A DNA stretch of 23,101 nucleotides from DATAXP01 sp036272935 (GTDB lineage Bacteria; Planctomycetota; Planctomycetia; Pirellulales; PNKZ01), in NCBI GenBank assembly GCA_036272935.1, contig DATAXP010000165.1:1-23101 (forward strand). Direction: 5' to 3'. Under the pieces are notes generated by a model. That model was not told the DNA's origin. It did no database searches and saw only the letters and a list, made by a program, of their open reading frames with translations. The translations under genes and the position numbers were made by a program. This document shows, one piece after another, positions 8,407 to 16,449 of this stretch; position 1 is the first letter of the stretch; every line of letters begins with the position of its first letter.

Positions 8407-9681
8407 ATGGCACGATCATTTGCCGTTTGCTGGACTTTTGGCTGGTTGGCTCTGGTGCTGGCGGTGCCGATCGTCGAAGTGCGTGCCGCCGAAGAGGCTC
8501 CGAAGATCGACCCGGAGGCCGCCAAGCTGCTGCACCGCGTCGCCGACGCCTACCGTGCCGCCGATCAGATGAGCGTGCAGCTCATCGCCACGATGAAGGT
8601 CGAGCCGATCAACAGTGTCAGCAAAAACGTGACGTCGCTGAAATTCGCGCGGCCCAATAAGCTTGCCGCCGTGCTCGACGAAGGAGAGACGGGGCTGACC
8701 ATCGTGTCCGACGGCGAGCACGTCACGGTCAGCTTCGGAGCGTTGAATCGGTACAGCGTTTCCGAGGCGCCCGAATCGTTTGACGAGCTGCTGAGCCCAC
8801 CACTCCAAGCGCTCACCATGGGCCAAGGGCTAATGTTCGCGATGCCGTTGCTGACCGACAAGCCGTACGAGGCATTGCTCGACGGTATCTCGGAAATTCG
8901 CTATGTCGGGCCGGCCGACTTGGAGCAGCGAAAACTCAACCGCGTGAAGTTCGTGCAGCCCTCGATGGACTTGGACATGTGGATCGACGCGGCGGCCGAA
9001 AAGCCGGTCATCGTGCGGGTGCAGCCCGATCTGACACGGGCGCTGGCCAAAGGGGCGGCAAACGTGCCGGAGAACATCAAGATCGAACTAACGATCGACT
9101 TCAAGGATTGGAATCTTGCCGCGAAGCTGCCCGACGATGCGTTCGCGTTCAAGGCGCCCGAGGGTGCCGAGAAAGTCGATTCGTTGTTCGGTCGTGCTGA
9201 GCCCGAACCGCATCCGCTGCAAGACAAGCCCGCGCCGGAATTCGATCTGAAGCTGCTGGCCGGCGGCAGCGCGCGGCTTGCCGACCACAAAGGGAAAGAT
9301 GTCGTTATCCTCGACTTTTGGGCCACCTGGTGCGGTCCGTGCGTCCAGGCGTTGCCGACCATCGCCGAGGTGGCCGCCGAATACAAGAAAAAGGGAGTGG
9401 CGTTCTACGCCGTTAACCTCGAAGAAGACGCCGATGCGGTGCGCGAGTTCCTCAAGGAGCACAAGCTCGACGTCCCCGTGGCGCTCGACAGCGACGGCAA
9501 AGTCGGCGCGGCGTACGGAGCGCAGGCCATTCCGCAAACCGTGATCATCGACAAGCAGGGGACCGTGGCCGTGGTGCACGTCGGCCTGTCACCCGATTTG
9601 AAGGCCGAGCTGAGCGGGGAGCTCGACGCGGTGCTGGCCGGCAAAAAGCCGGGCGAGAAAACCGCACCCACCAAGGAATAA
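8407..9681 (+). CDS. DUF2092 - TlpA-type thioredoxin fusion protein, exported
   Basis: Two-domain periplasmic protein. The ATG at 8407 has a strong GGAAAGGA site about 8 nt upstream and begins a Sec signal peptide ending near residue 27 (VRAAEE). Residues about 35-260 match DUF2092, a LolA-like beta fold thought to bind lipids or hydrophobic ligands. Residues about 275-410 are a TlpA/redoxin domain with the active site WCGPC (308-312) and a cis-proline region AIPQTVIID, so disulfide reduction outside the cytoplasm is the likely activity. The tail is Lys/Pro-rich. This architecture is common in planctomycetes as known to me. It is flanked by a gene-free region on the left and a palindromic repeat on the right, so it is probably monocistronic. 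The redox partner is not in the window. Confidence 0.88.
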   Translation: MARSFAVCWTFGWLALVLAVPIVEVRAAEEAPKIDPEAAKLLHRVADAYRAADQMSVQLIATMKVEPINSVSKNVTSLKFARPNKLAAVLDEGETGLTIVSDGEHVTVSFGALNRYSVSEAPESFDELLSPPLQALTMGQGLMFAMPLLTDKPYEALLDGISEIRYVGPADLEQRKLNRVKFVQPSMDLDMWIDAAAEKPVIVRVQPDLTRALAKGAANVPENIKIELTIDFKDWNLAAKLPDDAFAFKAPEGAEKVDSLFGRAEPEPHPLQDKPAPEFDLKLLAGGSARLADHKGKDVVILDFWATWCGPCVQALPTIAEVAAEYKKKGVAFYAVNLEEDADAVREFLKEHKLDVPVALDSDGKVGAAYGAQAIPQTVIIDKQGTVAVVHVGLSPDLKAELSGELDAVLAGKKPGEKTAPTKE

Positions 9682-9710
9682 AGGCCCGATTAATCACAAA
9701 GGCAGAGTTG

Positions 9711-9779
9711 ACCACTAAGGCACCAAGAACACGAAGTAATCAGCTAGTTGCTCTTCGTGTCCTTCGTGTCTTTGTGGTT
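9711..9779. repeat. Imperfect inverted repeat of the ACCAC...GTGGT type
   Basis: ACCACTAAGG with CCAAGAACACGAAG on the left faces CTTCGTGTCC with TTTGTGGTT on the right, around a centre near 9746. It lies between two convergent genes (ends 9681 and 9794). It resembles the dispersed 'accacaaaggcacgaagg' hairpins seen between genes in several bacterial phyla. It could serve as a two-way transcription barrier, but has no T-run. Confidence 0.6.
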
Positions 9780-9793
9780 CATGATTTTGCCGC

Positions 9794-11371
9794 TCATTCC
9801 CATTCGATCGTCGCGGGCGGCTTCGAGCTGATGTCGTAGACCACGCGGTTCACGCCGGCCACTTCGTTGATGATCCGCGTCGAGATCCGCCCCAGCAACT
9901 CGTACGGCAGGTGGCTCCAATCGGCAGTCATGAAATCTTCGGTCGAGATCGAGCGCACGGCGATTACGTCTTCGTACGTGCGCGCGTCTCCCATCACACC
10001 CACGCTCTGTACCGGCAGCAACACCGCGAATGCCTGCGCGGTTTCGCGATACAGGCCCGCCGCCATGATCTCGCCGACGACGATCGCGTCGGCCTGGCGC
10101 AGCTTGACCAGCCGCTCGCGCGAGATCGGTCCCAGGCAGCGCACCGCCAGGCCCGGCCCGGGGAACGGGTGCCGCCAGACGATTTCCTCGGGTAGCCCTA
10201 ACTGCACACCCAGCCGGCGCACCTCGTCCTTGAACAGATCGCGCAGCGGCTCGATCAGCTTGAAGTTCAGATCCTCGGGCAACCCGCCGACGTTGTGATG
10301 CAGCTTGATCGTTGCCGCCGGGCCGTCGCGTGCCGCGCCGCTCTCAATCACGTCGGGATACAGCGTCCCTTGGGCCAGGAACTCGGCCCCGGCAATCTTG
10401 GCCGCTTCGTCGGCAAAGCAGTCGATGAACGCCCGGCCGATGCGACGGCGCTTCTCCTGCGGGTCGGTCACGCCGGCTAGCGTGTCGAGAAACCGGTCCT
10501 CGGCCTTCACCACGTGCAGGTCGGTCTTGAAGTGCGTGGTGAACTCGTGGATCACCGACGCCTCTTCGTCCTGTCGCAGTAGACCGTTGTCGACCAGGAT
10601 GCACGAAAGCTGCCGACCGATCGCCTGGTACAGCAAGGCGGCGACCACCGACGAATCGACGCCCCCCGACAGGCCGCAGATCACGCGCCCTTTGCCCACG
10701 CGCTGGCGAATGTCGTCGATCACTTCGGCCGCGAAGTTGCCGAGCTGCCAGGTGCCGCGACAACGACAGACGCGTTTCAAGAAATTCTCGAGAAGCTGCT
10801 TGCCGGCCTGGGTGTGCGTTACTTCAGGATGGAACTGCAAGCCGTAAATCGGCAACTGCGTGTGCTTCACCGCGGCGATCGGACAGGTGGCCGTGGCAGC
10901 CAGCGGGTGGAACTCGTCGCCCACGCGCACCACCTGGTCGCCGTGGCTCATCCACACTTCGCTGTCGGGCGGCACGCCGTCGAACAGCGGGTCGGCAGCG
11001 GTCGCGTGCATCTTGGCCCGACCATACTCGCGGGCCGGAGCGCTTTCGACCCGTCCACCCAGCGTGTCGCAGGTCAACTGCATGCCGTAACAGATGCCTA
11101 GCACCGGCACGCCCAGATGGAACAGCCGCGGATCGCAGCGTGGAGCCCCGTCGGCGTACACGCTTGCTGGTCCGCCCGAGAGAATGATCCCCTTGGGGGC
11201 CAGCTCGCGCAGGCGATCGGCACCGATGTTGTAACGCACGATCTCGCAGTAGACGTTTTGCTCGCGCACCCGGCGGGCAATCAACTGCGCATACTGCGAG
11301 CCGAAATCGAGGACGAGCACCTTCTCATCCGCCAACCGCGGACTGATCGTGGCGTGGCCAGGTTGTGGCAT
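9794..11371 (-). CDS. guaA: GMP synthase (glutamine-hydrolysing)
   Basis: Converts XMP, glutamine and ATP to GMP in the cytoplasm. All hallmarks are present: a class I amidotransferase domain with Cys94 in GICYGMQ and His181/Glu183 in FHPEVTHT, an ATP pyrophosphatase domain with the P-loop GLSGGVDSS (about 233-241), and the family-typical C-terminus ending PPATIEWE. At 525 aa the length is normal. The ATG at 11371 gives about 15 residues before the usual LVLDFGSQYAQ start; a shorter start is not obvious because the next Met lies well inside the domain. A TATAAT at 11433-11428 on this strand may be its promoter. It converges with the DUF2092-thioredoxin gene. Confidence 0.97.
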   Translation of the reverse strand: MPQPGHATISPRLADEKVLVLDFGSQYAQLIARRVREQNVYCEIVRYNIGADRLRELAPKGIILSGGPASVYADGAPRCDPRLFHLGVPVLGICYGMQLTCDTLGGRVESAPAREYGRAKMHATAADPLFDGVPPDSEVWMSHGDQVVRVGDEFHPLAATATCPIAAVKHTQLPIYGLQFHPEVTHTQAGKQLLENFLKRVCRCRGTWQLGNFAAEVIDDIRQRVGKGRVICGLSGGVDSSVVAALLYQAIGRQLSCILVDNGLLRQDEEASVIHEFTTHFKTDLHVVKAEDRFLDTLAGVTDPQEKRRRIGRAFIDCFADEAAKIAGAEFLAQGTLYPDVIESGAARDGPAATIKLHHNVGGLPEDLNFKLIEPLRDLFKDEVRRLGVQLGLPEEIVWRHPFPGPGLAVRCLGPISRERLVKLRQADAIVVGEIMAAGLYRETAQAFAVLLPVQSVGVMGDARTYEDVIAVRSISTEDFMTADWSHLPYELLGRISTRIINEVAGVNRVVYDISSKPPATIEWE

Positions 11372-11427
11372 CGAAAGCGTCCAACCGACCGGATCGGAAG
11401 GCTTGGGTTTGGCGACGGGAAGGGCAA

Positions 11428-11433
11428 ATTATA
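11428..11433 (-). promoter_or_regulatory. guaA: Candidate -10 box for guaA
   Basis: The minus strand reads TGCC-TATAAT, about 57 nt before the guaA ATG, in the divergent gap with the DUF1328 gene. No good -35 is seen at 17-18 bp; the TG just upstream may partly compensate. Confidence 0.35.
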
Positions 11434-11551
11434 GGCATTTCGGCACTCAGCCACTATCCCCTGCCGAATGTGCGGCAATTGGTCTGCTTTTTGCTAACTG
11501 CTCCTTTCGCTGACAAGGCCACCTCGCACTTTTCACCTAAGGGGATTTGCC

Positions 11552-11719
11552 ATGTTGCGCTGGGCTCTGACGTTCCTGATTATCGCCCTGGTGGCGAGCC
11601 TGTTCGGCATGTACGGATTGGAAGGGACGGCCATGGAAGCGGCGCGCATCCTATTCTTCGTGTTCCTGGTGCTGTTGATCATCGGGTTCGTGATGGGACG
11701 ACGCGGACCGGTCGTTTAG
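11552..11719 (+). CDS. DUF1328 (YtjA-like) small membrane protein, 55 aa
   Basis: A 55-residue protein reading MLRWALTFLIIALVASLFGM at its start, then a Gly-rich turn (YGLEGTAMEAAR) and a second hydrophobic helix (ILFFVFLVLLIIGFVMG), ending GRRGPVV. Length, two-helix layout and the MLRWAL start match the DUF1328/YtjA family of tiny inner-membrane proteins of unknown function, some of them stress-induced. The ATG has a good ribosome-binding site (AAGGGGAT, about 7 nt upstream). A strong terminator follows 33 bp after the stop, so this is a single-gene unit divergent from guaA. Confidence 0.9.
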   Translation: MLRWALTFLIIALVASLFGMYGLEGTAMEAARILFFVFLVLLIIGFVMGRRGPVV

Positions 11720-11751
11720 ACGCTGTCCAGTTTTTTAATGCCGAATAGTTC

Positions 11752-11810
11752 CCAGCCTGTCGCCGTGCGGTGAGCCATACCGCTCGCCCGGTGACAGGCT
11801 GGCTTTCTTT
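11752..11810 (+). terminator. Intrinsic terminator after the DUF1328 gene
   Basis: CCAGCCTGTC (11752-11761) pairs exactly with GACAGGCTGG (11793-11802). An inner GCGGT/ACCGC stem lies between the arms and CTTTCTTT follows. It separates the DUF1328 gene from surE, whose start is only 30 bp further on. Confidence 0.75.
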
Positions 11811-11822
11811 GATGCATGCCGC

Positions 11823-11833
11823 GCGAGTAAACT
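11823..11833 (+). promoter_or_regulatory. surE: Candidate -10 region of surE (possible leaderless promoter)
   Basis: GCGAGTAAACT, with TAAACT at 11828-11833, ends 7 nt before the surE ATG. The same 11 bases occur upstream of tRNA-His (18466-18476). If TAAACT is the -10 box, transcription starts at or next to the ATG, which fits the lack of a Shine-Dalgarno site. The -35 is poor. Confidence 0.35.
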
Positions 11834-11840
11834 TGCGGCG

Positions 11841-12599
11841 ATGCAAATCCTGCTCACCAACGACGACGGCATCTACGCCCCCGGCCTGCAAGCGCTCGAG
11901 CACGAACTGCGGCACCTGGGCGATGTTTGCGTGGTAGCCCCAGCGACCGAGCAAAGCGGCGTCGGGCATTCGATCACCTATCTCAAGCCGCTCGTGGCGC
12001 GCGAAGTGTTCGAAGGTGCGCGGCGGCGCGGCTGGGCGGTCGAAGGCAGCCCGGCCGATTCAGTGAAGCTCGGCATCTTCGAGTTCTGCCCGCGACGCCC
12101 CGACCTGGTGGTCAGCGGCATCAACGGCGGCCTTAATGCCGGAATCAACGTGCTGTATTCGGGAACCGTTGCGGCGGCAATCGAAGGAGCGTTCTTCGAG
12201 ATCACGAGCATTGCCGTGTCGCTGGAGTACGACGAGCACGCGCAGTTCGCGGCCGCCGCGCAGCTTGCGTGCCGGGTGATCGAGCGCATCCTGGCGCTCA
12301 AGCCCGCGGGGCCGCAGTTGTACAACCTGAACATTCCCACGGCGGCGCTCGAGCAAGCGGCCGAGTTGCGCATTGTGCCGATGGGATTGAACCGTTATGG
12401 CGAGGATTTCGAGAAACGCATCGATCCGCGCGGCCGAGCGTATTACTGGATGACCGGCAAGTTCGGCCAACTTCCCGACGAGCCGGAGACCGACCTGACG
12501 GCGCTTGCAAAGGGATACGTCAGTCTTACGCCACTGAACTTCGACATGACCTGCCGCGATGCGATGCAGGCAATGCGCCAGTGGCGACTCGAGCTGTAG
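11841..12599 (+). CDS. surE: 5'/3'-nucleotidase SurE
   Basis: Metal-dependent cytoplasmic phosphatase acting on nucleoside monophosphates, linked to survival in stationary phase. The family motifs are clear: MQILLTNDDG with metal ligands Asp8 and Asp9, Ser39 in ATEQSGVGHS, and Asn95 in SGINGGLNAG. Length, 252 aa, is typical. The ATG at 11841 gives the canonical SurE N-terminus directly, so the start is secure although no Shine-Dalgarno is visible. The last 157 bp overlap, on the opposite strand, the open frame of the minus-strand gene that starts at 13186. Confidence 0.96.
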   Translation: MQILLTNDDGIYAPGLQALEHELRHLGDVCVVAPATEQSGVGHSITYLKPLVAREVFEGARRRGWAVEGSPADSVKLGIFEFCPRRPDLVVSGINGGLNAGINVLYSGTVAAAIEGAFFEITSIAVSLEYDEHAQFAAAAQLACRVIERILALKPAGPQLYNLNIPTAALEQAAELRIVPMGLNRYGEDFEKRIDPRGRAYYWMTGKFGQLPDEPETDLTALAKGYVSLTPLNFDMTCRDAMQAMRQWRLEL

Positions 12600-13186
12600 C
12601 GCGTCGTAAAAGGCGTTGAACAGAAGGCCGCAAAGGTCGCAAAGGCTTTTTTACGCCGTTCTTCGCGCGCTTCGCGGGCTTCGACGTGCGCGACGAACCA
12701 CTGCTGACCCTGCTTTCGCAAATCGACGTGGGCCGGCTGCACCGCGTGGTCGTGCGAGACGTTTCCCTTCCGATTGTCGAGATCGGCGAACACCACGACC
12801 TCGGCGGTTGCGGTCGGTGGCTGCGATCGCGAGTCGACCTCGATCGCCAAGTGCGTGATCTTCACGTGTTTGATTGGCATCTGATCGAGCGCGCGGCGGA
12901 CAGTCGCTTGCAAACGGGCGTCGCCGGGATCGATCATCGCGATCACCGTGGGAATATCGTGCGCGTTGACCGCCTGGGCGCCGCGCTCGAATAGCTCTTC
13001 GATCGCCTCACGATCGGTCACGACCCAGCGCTCGACAAGCAAGCCCAGCCCCGCAAGCACGATGACCGCCGCCATTCCGTACAGCGCTTGCCGCTGCCCG
13101 GTGAGCAACAGTAGCGCAACGAGACCGATCTCGAGCAGCACCCCGAGAATAATCGTCGGCAACGGGTCTTCGAGGATCCAGGTCAT
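12443..13186 (-). CDS. Membrane-anchored hypothetical protein with run-on C-terminus overlapping surE
   Basis: The ATG at 13186 overlaps the stop of the upstream gene by ATGA, so the two are translationally coupled. The protein (247 aa) begins MTWILEDPLPTIILG, has two close hydrophobic helices (about 10-27 and 32-48), then a soluble domain of about 110 residues (EAIEELFERGAQAVNAHDIPTVIAMIDPG... into beta strands ending WFVAHVEARE) that resembles an NTF2/SnoaL-like fold; I do not claim a function. From about residue 180 the character changes: the sequence EERRKKAFATFAAFC is encoded by a repeat-like intergenic stretch, and the final 50 or so residues are antisense to surE. The original stop has probably been lost, or a frameshift is hidden near 12650. 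Confidence 0.68.
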   Translation of the reverse strand: MTWILEDPLPTIILGVLLEIGLVALLLLTGQRQALYGMAAVIVLAGLGLLVERWVVTDREAIEELFERGAQAVNAHDIPTVIAMIDPGDARLQATVRRALDQMPIKHVKITHLAIEVDSRSQPPTATAEVVVFADLDNRKGNVSHDHAVQPAHVDLRKQGQQWFVAHVEAREAREERRKKAFATFAAFCSTPFTTRYSSSRHWRIACIASRQVMSKFSGVRLTYPFASAVRSVSGSSGSWPNLPVIQ

Positions 13187-13476
13187 TCGGGTGGCCGAGT
13201 CGTAGTTCCCGTTCGCCGCGCCGCGAGCACGATTGCTGCGATCGCCAGGATCGCGGCCAGTGTCAGGAACAGCGGCCGCAACGAATTCTCTGTCGGCTCT
13301 GCCGTCTCGATCGGTGCCGCGTTCTCGCCGAATTGCTGCCTCTCGCGCTGCTGGGCCATCCGCTCCAAGCGGGCCTGCCGCTGCTGGTGCTTCGGCGCGA
13401 TCGCCGCCAGCGCCACCAGTGCCGCCGCTCCGAAGATCAACACCCAGAACCAGGGAGAGTCGGCCGGGCGGTTCAT
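13183..13476 (-). CDS. Small two-TM hypothetical protein, 97 aa
   Basis: Not recognised. The ATG at 13476 starts MNRPADSPWFWVLIFGAAALVALAAIA, a first membrane helix; a charged Gln/Arg-rich segment (about 29-62, HQQRQARLERMAQQRERQQ) that may form a short coiled coil follows, then a second helix (about 67-87) and a basic end. It lies 44 bp behind eno on the same strand and overlaps the next gene by 4 nt, so it is likely the middle gene of an operon. No Shine-Dalgarno is visible. The Gln/Arg segment would sit on one side of the membrane between the helices. Confidence 0.7.
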   Translation of the reverse strand: MNRPADSPWFWVLIFGAAALVALAAIAPKHQQRQARLERMAQQRERQQFGENAAPIETAEPTENSLRPLFLTLAAILAIAAIVLAARRTGTTTRPPE

Positions 13477-13501
13477 GGCGTGCGACTTTTGATGGACGAC
13501 G

Positions 13502-13519
13502 CGCGGGGCAAGCCCCGCG
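13502..13519. repeat. GC-rich palindromic hairpin behind eno
   Basis: CGCGGGGC, a two-base loop, then GCCCCGCG, placed between the eno stop and the next gene. There is no T-run on either strand. The form matches dispersed palindromes common in planctomycete gaps and could stabilise the eno mRNA end. Confidence 0.55.
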
Positions 13520-13520
13520 G

Positions 13521-14810
13521 CTAATTCCGCGGCCAGTTCTTGAACAGCTTGCCGCCGTACTGCGCGTCGTCGCCGAGCATCTCTTCGATTCGCAACAGTT
13601 CGTTGTACTTGGCCATGCGGTCGGTGCGCGAGGCGGAGCCGGTCTTGATCTGACCGGTCGACAGGGCGACCGCCAGGTCGGCGATCGTGGCATCCTCGGT
13701 TTCGCCCGAACGGTGGCTGGAGATGCTGGTGTAGCCGTTGCGGCGAGCCAGCTCGATGGCGTCGATCGTCTCGCTGAGCGTGCCGATCTGGTTCACCTTG
13801 ATCAGGATGCTGTTGCCGATCCCTTCCTTGATGCCGCGGGCCAAGCGCTCGGTGTTGGTCACGAACAGGTCGTCGCCGACAAGCTGGATCTTACTACCGA
13901 GCTTTTGGCTGAGCATTTTCCAGCCGTCCCAATCGTCCTCGCTGCAGCCGTCTTCGATCGAGCAGATCGGATACTTGCCGGCCCACGACGCGAGCAGCTC
14001 GACCATGCCGGCCGAGTCGGTCTTCTTGCCGCCGATGGTGTAGGTTTTCTTGTCGGCGTCGAACAGCTCGGTCGCGGCGACGTCGAGCGCGATGGCGACC
14101 TGCGTGCCGAGCGTGTAGCCAGCCGCGCCGACCGCCTCGCTGATCACGTCGAGCGCTTCGACATCGCTTTTCAGATCGGGGGCAAAGCCTCCTTCATCGC
14201 CGACGGCGGTCTTGTAGCCTTTCTTCTGCAGTACCTTCTTCAGGTTGTGGAACACCTCGACGCCGCAACGCAGCGCCTCGCTGAACGAGTCGAAGCCCAG
14301 GGGCATGACCATGAACTCCTGCACGTCGACGGCGTTATCGGCATGGGCGCCGCCGTTGATGATATTCATCATCGGCGCCGGCAGCAGGTTGGCGTTCACG
14401 CCGCCCAGGTAGCGGAACAGCGGCAGCGAGCAATACTCCGCCGCCGCCTTGGCCGTCGCCAGCGAGACACCGAGGATCGCGTTGGCGCCGAGATTCTTCT
14501 TGTTCGGAGTGCCGTCGAGCTCGATCATCTTGCGGTCGAGCGCCCGCTGGTCGAGCGCGTCGTAGCCGATCAGTTCCTCGGCGATTTTCTCATTGATGTT
14601 TGCGACCGCCTTGGTCACACCCTTGCCGAGGAAATGCTTGGCGTCGCCGTCGCGCAGCTCCCACGCCTCGTGTACTCCGGTGCTCGCCCCGCTGGGGACC
14701 GCCGCGCGGCCGAACGACCCGTCGGCCAGACGCACGTCGACCTCGACGGTGGGATTGCCGCGGCTATCGAGAATCTGACGTCCGTGAATGTCGATAATGG
14801 TGGAGCTCAT
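13521..14810 (-). CDS. eno: Enolase
   Basis: Glycolytic enzyme converting 2-phosphoglycerate to phosphoenolpyruvate. The 429-aa length and full set of residues match bacterial enolase: the N-terminal loop SGASTGVHEA, catalytic Glu206 in GDEGGFAP, Mg ligands Asp243 (ALDVAA), Glu286 (SIEDG) and Asp313 (GDDLF), catalytic Lys338 in LIKVNQIG, and the SHRSGETED segment. The ATG at 14810 gives the standard start MSSTIIDIHGRQILDSRGNPT. It is followed 44 bp later by two small co-directional membrane protein genes. Confidence 0.98.
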   Translation of the reverse strand: MSSTIIDIHGRQILDSRGNPTVEVDVRLADGSFGRAAVPSGASTGVHEAWELRDGDAKHFLGKGVTKAVANINEKIAEELIGYDALDQRALDRKMIELDGTPNKKNLGANAILGVSLATAKAAAEYCSLPLFRYLGGVNANLLPAPMMNIINGGAHADNAVDVQEFMVMPLGFDSFSEALRCGVEVFHNLKKVLQKKGYKTAVGDEGGFAPDLKSDVEALDVISEAVGAAGYTLGTQVAIALDVAATELFDADKKTYTIGGKKTDSAGMVELLASWAGKYPICSIEDGCSEDDWDGWKMLSQKLGSKIQLVGDDLFVTNTERLARGIKEGIGNSILIKVNQIGTLSETIDAIELARRNGYTSISSHRSGETEDATIADLAVALSTGQIKTGSASRTDRMAKYNELLRIEEMLGDDAQYGGKLFKNWPRN

Positions 14811-14925
14811 GCCTGGAATCTTTCTATTCGCCTGGACCCGGTGATGGATGTCCGCCCACGGTTTGATTTGCCGACCATTGTGGCGGATGGCGCGACGGTT
14901 GAGTAGTGGGCGGCGCGGGCGAAGT

Positions 14926-14983
14926 CCAGGGCAGGCCGGGCACCCGTCTTACCAACTCAACGGCCATTGCCAGCCTGCCCTGG
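14926..14983. repeat. 11-bp inverted repeat behind lysA
   Basis: CCAGGGCAGGC (14926-14936) and its exact complement GCCTGCCCTGG (14973-14983) enclose 36 bp. It starts about 9 bp after the lysA stop on the minus strand, as a terminator hairpin would, but no T-run follows. It lies in the 182-bp gap before eno. Confidence 0.55.
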
Positions 14984-14992
14984 GCTTGCACA

Positions 14993-16288
14993 TCACTGCG
15001 GAATGCGCTCGCCGCGCACGAGGTCGTCGAACGTCTGCCGCGCGCGGATCAGCACAGGGCGTCCCGAGCTCAGCAGCACCTCGGCGGCCAGCGGCTTGCT
15101 GTTGTAGTTCGAGCCCATCACGAAGCCGTAGGCCCCGGCGCGCTCGATCACCAGCAGATCGCCCACCTCGGCCGCCGGCAACGAGCGCGTGCAAACGAAG
15201 CCCCCTTCGCTCTGGGTAAAGATGTCTCCCGATTCGCACAGCGGGCCGCCGACAACCACGTCGGTCATGGGTCGATGCTCGATCGTGCCGCGAGCGAGCA
15301 CGATCGACATTGGATGATGCGCCCCGTACAAGATCGGTCGGGCCAGGTTATTGAACCCGGCATCGACCAGATAGAACGTGTTGCCTCCCATTTTCTTCAC
15401 CGCGCGGATTTCGGTGATCAGGTAACCGCTTTCGGCGACCAGGTACCGGCCAGGCTCGATCTCCAAGTGCACACGGTGCTCGAAGGCGTCTTCCAGGCGC
15501 TTGCGCGTCGCGTCCCACAGGTCGAAATAAACTTCGAGATCGACGTATGAGTCACCGGCCTTGTAGGGTGTCGGCAGGCCGCCGCCGGCGCTGATCGACG
15601 TGATGCTGCGTCCTACCTCGATCGCCAGTCGCTTCATCGCTCCGCAGACTTGCGACAAGTGCTCCAGGTCGGTTCCCGAGCCGATGTGCAGGTGCAGTCC
15701 CGACACGTTCAAGCCGTTGTCATCGGCCAGGCGCAGGCAATCTTCGAGCTGCTCGTGCCAGATGCCGTGCTTCGATTGTTCGCCGCCGGTGTTGGTCTTT
15801 TGGCTATGACCGTGGCCGAAGCCCGGGTTGACGCGCAGCGTGATGTTTCGCCCCGCGGCCTGCACGCCAAGCTGCTCGATCATGTCGGGCGAACCGCAGT
15901 TGACGTGGATGTTCTTCTCGATGACCAGGTCGAGTGCTTCGCGGTCGAAAATATCGGCAGTGTAAACGATCGGCGGCGGATCGCCCTCGGCGGCATAACC
16001 GGCAGCGAGCGCGCGGCGAATCTCGCCGGCGCTAACCGCATCGACCAGCACGCCATTGCGGCGCATCAGGTCGAGAATCGCCAGGTTTGAGCACGCCTTC
16101 TGGGCATAACGGATGTGGTCGAACGAGCGCAGGTCGTTGATGCGCTCGGTGATCTTGGCAGCGTCGTACACGAACGTCGGCGTGCCGAACTGCTCGACCA
16201 GTTCGCGCACCGCGACTCCCGCAATCTCGGTCCGCGAGGTCGGAAACTCACTCTCGGCCACGGGGCCGCTATGCTGCGAAACGGACAT
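14993..16288 (-). CDS. lysA: Diaminopimelate decarboxylase
   Basis: PLP enzyme of the last step in lysine synthesis, converting meso-diaminopimelate to L-lysine. Counting from the ATG at 16288 (MSVSQHSGP): PLP lysine Lys64 in RYAQKACSN, HIGSG (201-205), the glycine-rich GGGLPTPY, EPGRYLVAES, and active-site Cys351-Glu352 in GGPLCESGDIF, then GAYGFVMGSNYN. The resulting 431 aa is a normal length. An in-frame TTG 33 bp upstream would add 11 residues with no support. The unusual KACSN instead of the common KAN after the lysine is found in some relatives; ornithine/arginine decarboxylase of the same fold is less likely because of the CESGD motif. Confidence 0.95.
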   Translation of the reverse strand: MSVSQHSGPVAESEFPTSRTEIAGVAVRELVEQFGTPTFVYDAAKITERINDLRSFDHIRYAQKACSNLAILDLMRRNGVLVDAVSAGEIRRALAAGYAAEGDPPPIVYTADIFDREALDLVIEKNIHVNCGSPDMIEQLGVQAAGRNITLRVNPGFGHGHSQKTNTGGEQSKHGIWHEQLEDCLRLADDNGLNVSGLHLHIGSGTDLEHLSQVCGAMKRLAIEVGRSITSISAGGGLPTPYKAGDSYVDLEVYFDLWDATRKRLEDAFEHRVHLEIEPGRYLVAESGYLITEIRAVKKMGGNTFYLVDAGFNNLARPILYGAHHPMSIVLARGTIEHRPMTDVVVGGPLCESGDIFTQSEGGFVCTRSLPAAEVGDLLVIERAGAYGFVMGSNYNSKPLAAEVLLSSGRPVLIRARQTFDDLVRGERIPQ

Positions 16289-16375
16289 GGACGCACCGCT
16301 CACTGGAACACGAAGGAACAACGCTCAGCACGGCGTCGATTCTAGCATGCGCGCGTCGCCGGGGGCAGATGACGT

Positions 16376-16433
16376 GTGGGAGGCGATTCCTATCGCCGAA
16401 TTGCGCCGGTCGGCGAAAGGATTCGCCTCCCAC
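16376..16433. repeat. Long near-perfect inverted repeat (24-bp arms)
   Basis: Arms 16376-16399 and 16410-16433 match at 22 of 24 positions (outer GTGGGAGGCGA / TCGCCTCCCAC) around a 10-nt loop. It sits between lysA and the stop of the PAS gene. ATTATTTTA follows on the plus strand, but both neighbours are on the minus strand, where no T-run follows. Both differences are single transversions inside the stem. Confidence 0.75.
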
Positions 16434-16449
16434 ATTATTTTAGAGGGCG

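Noticed and set aside
8144..8419. 91-codon minus-strand frame in the gap before the DUF2092-thioredoxin gene
   Set aside because: No ribosome-binding site, no motif, low-complexity make-up, and it overlaps the next gene's start.
13233..14906. 557-codon open frame on the plus strand opposite eno
   Set aside because: Antisense shadow in high-GC DNA; it is Arg/Val/Asp-biased without motifs, while the opposite strand is certain enolase.
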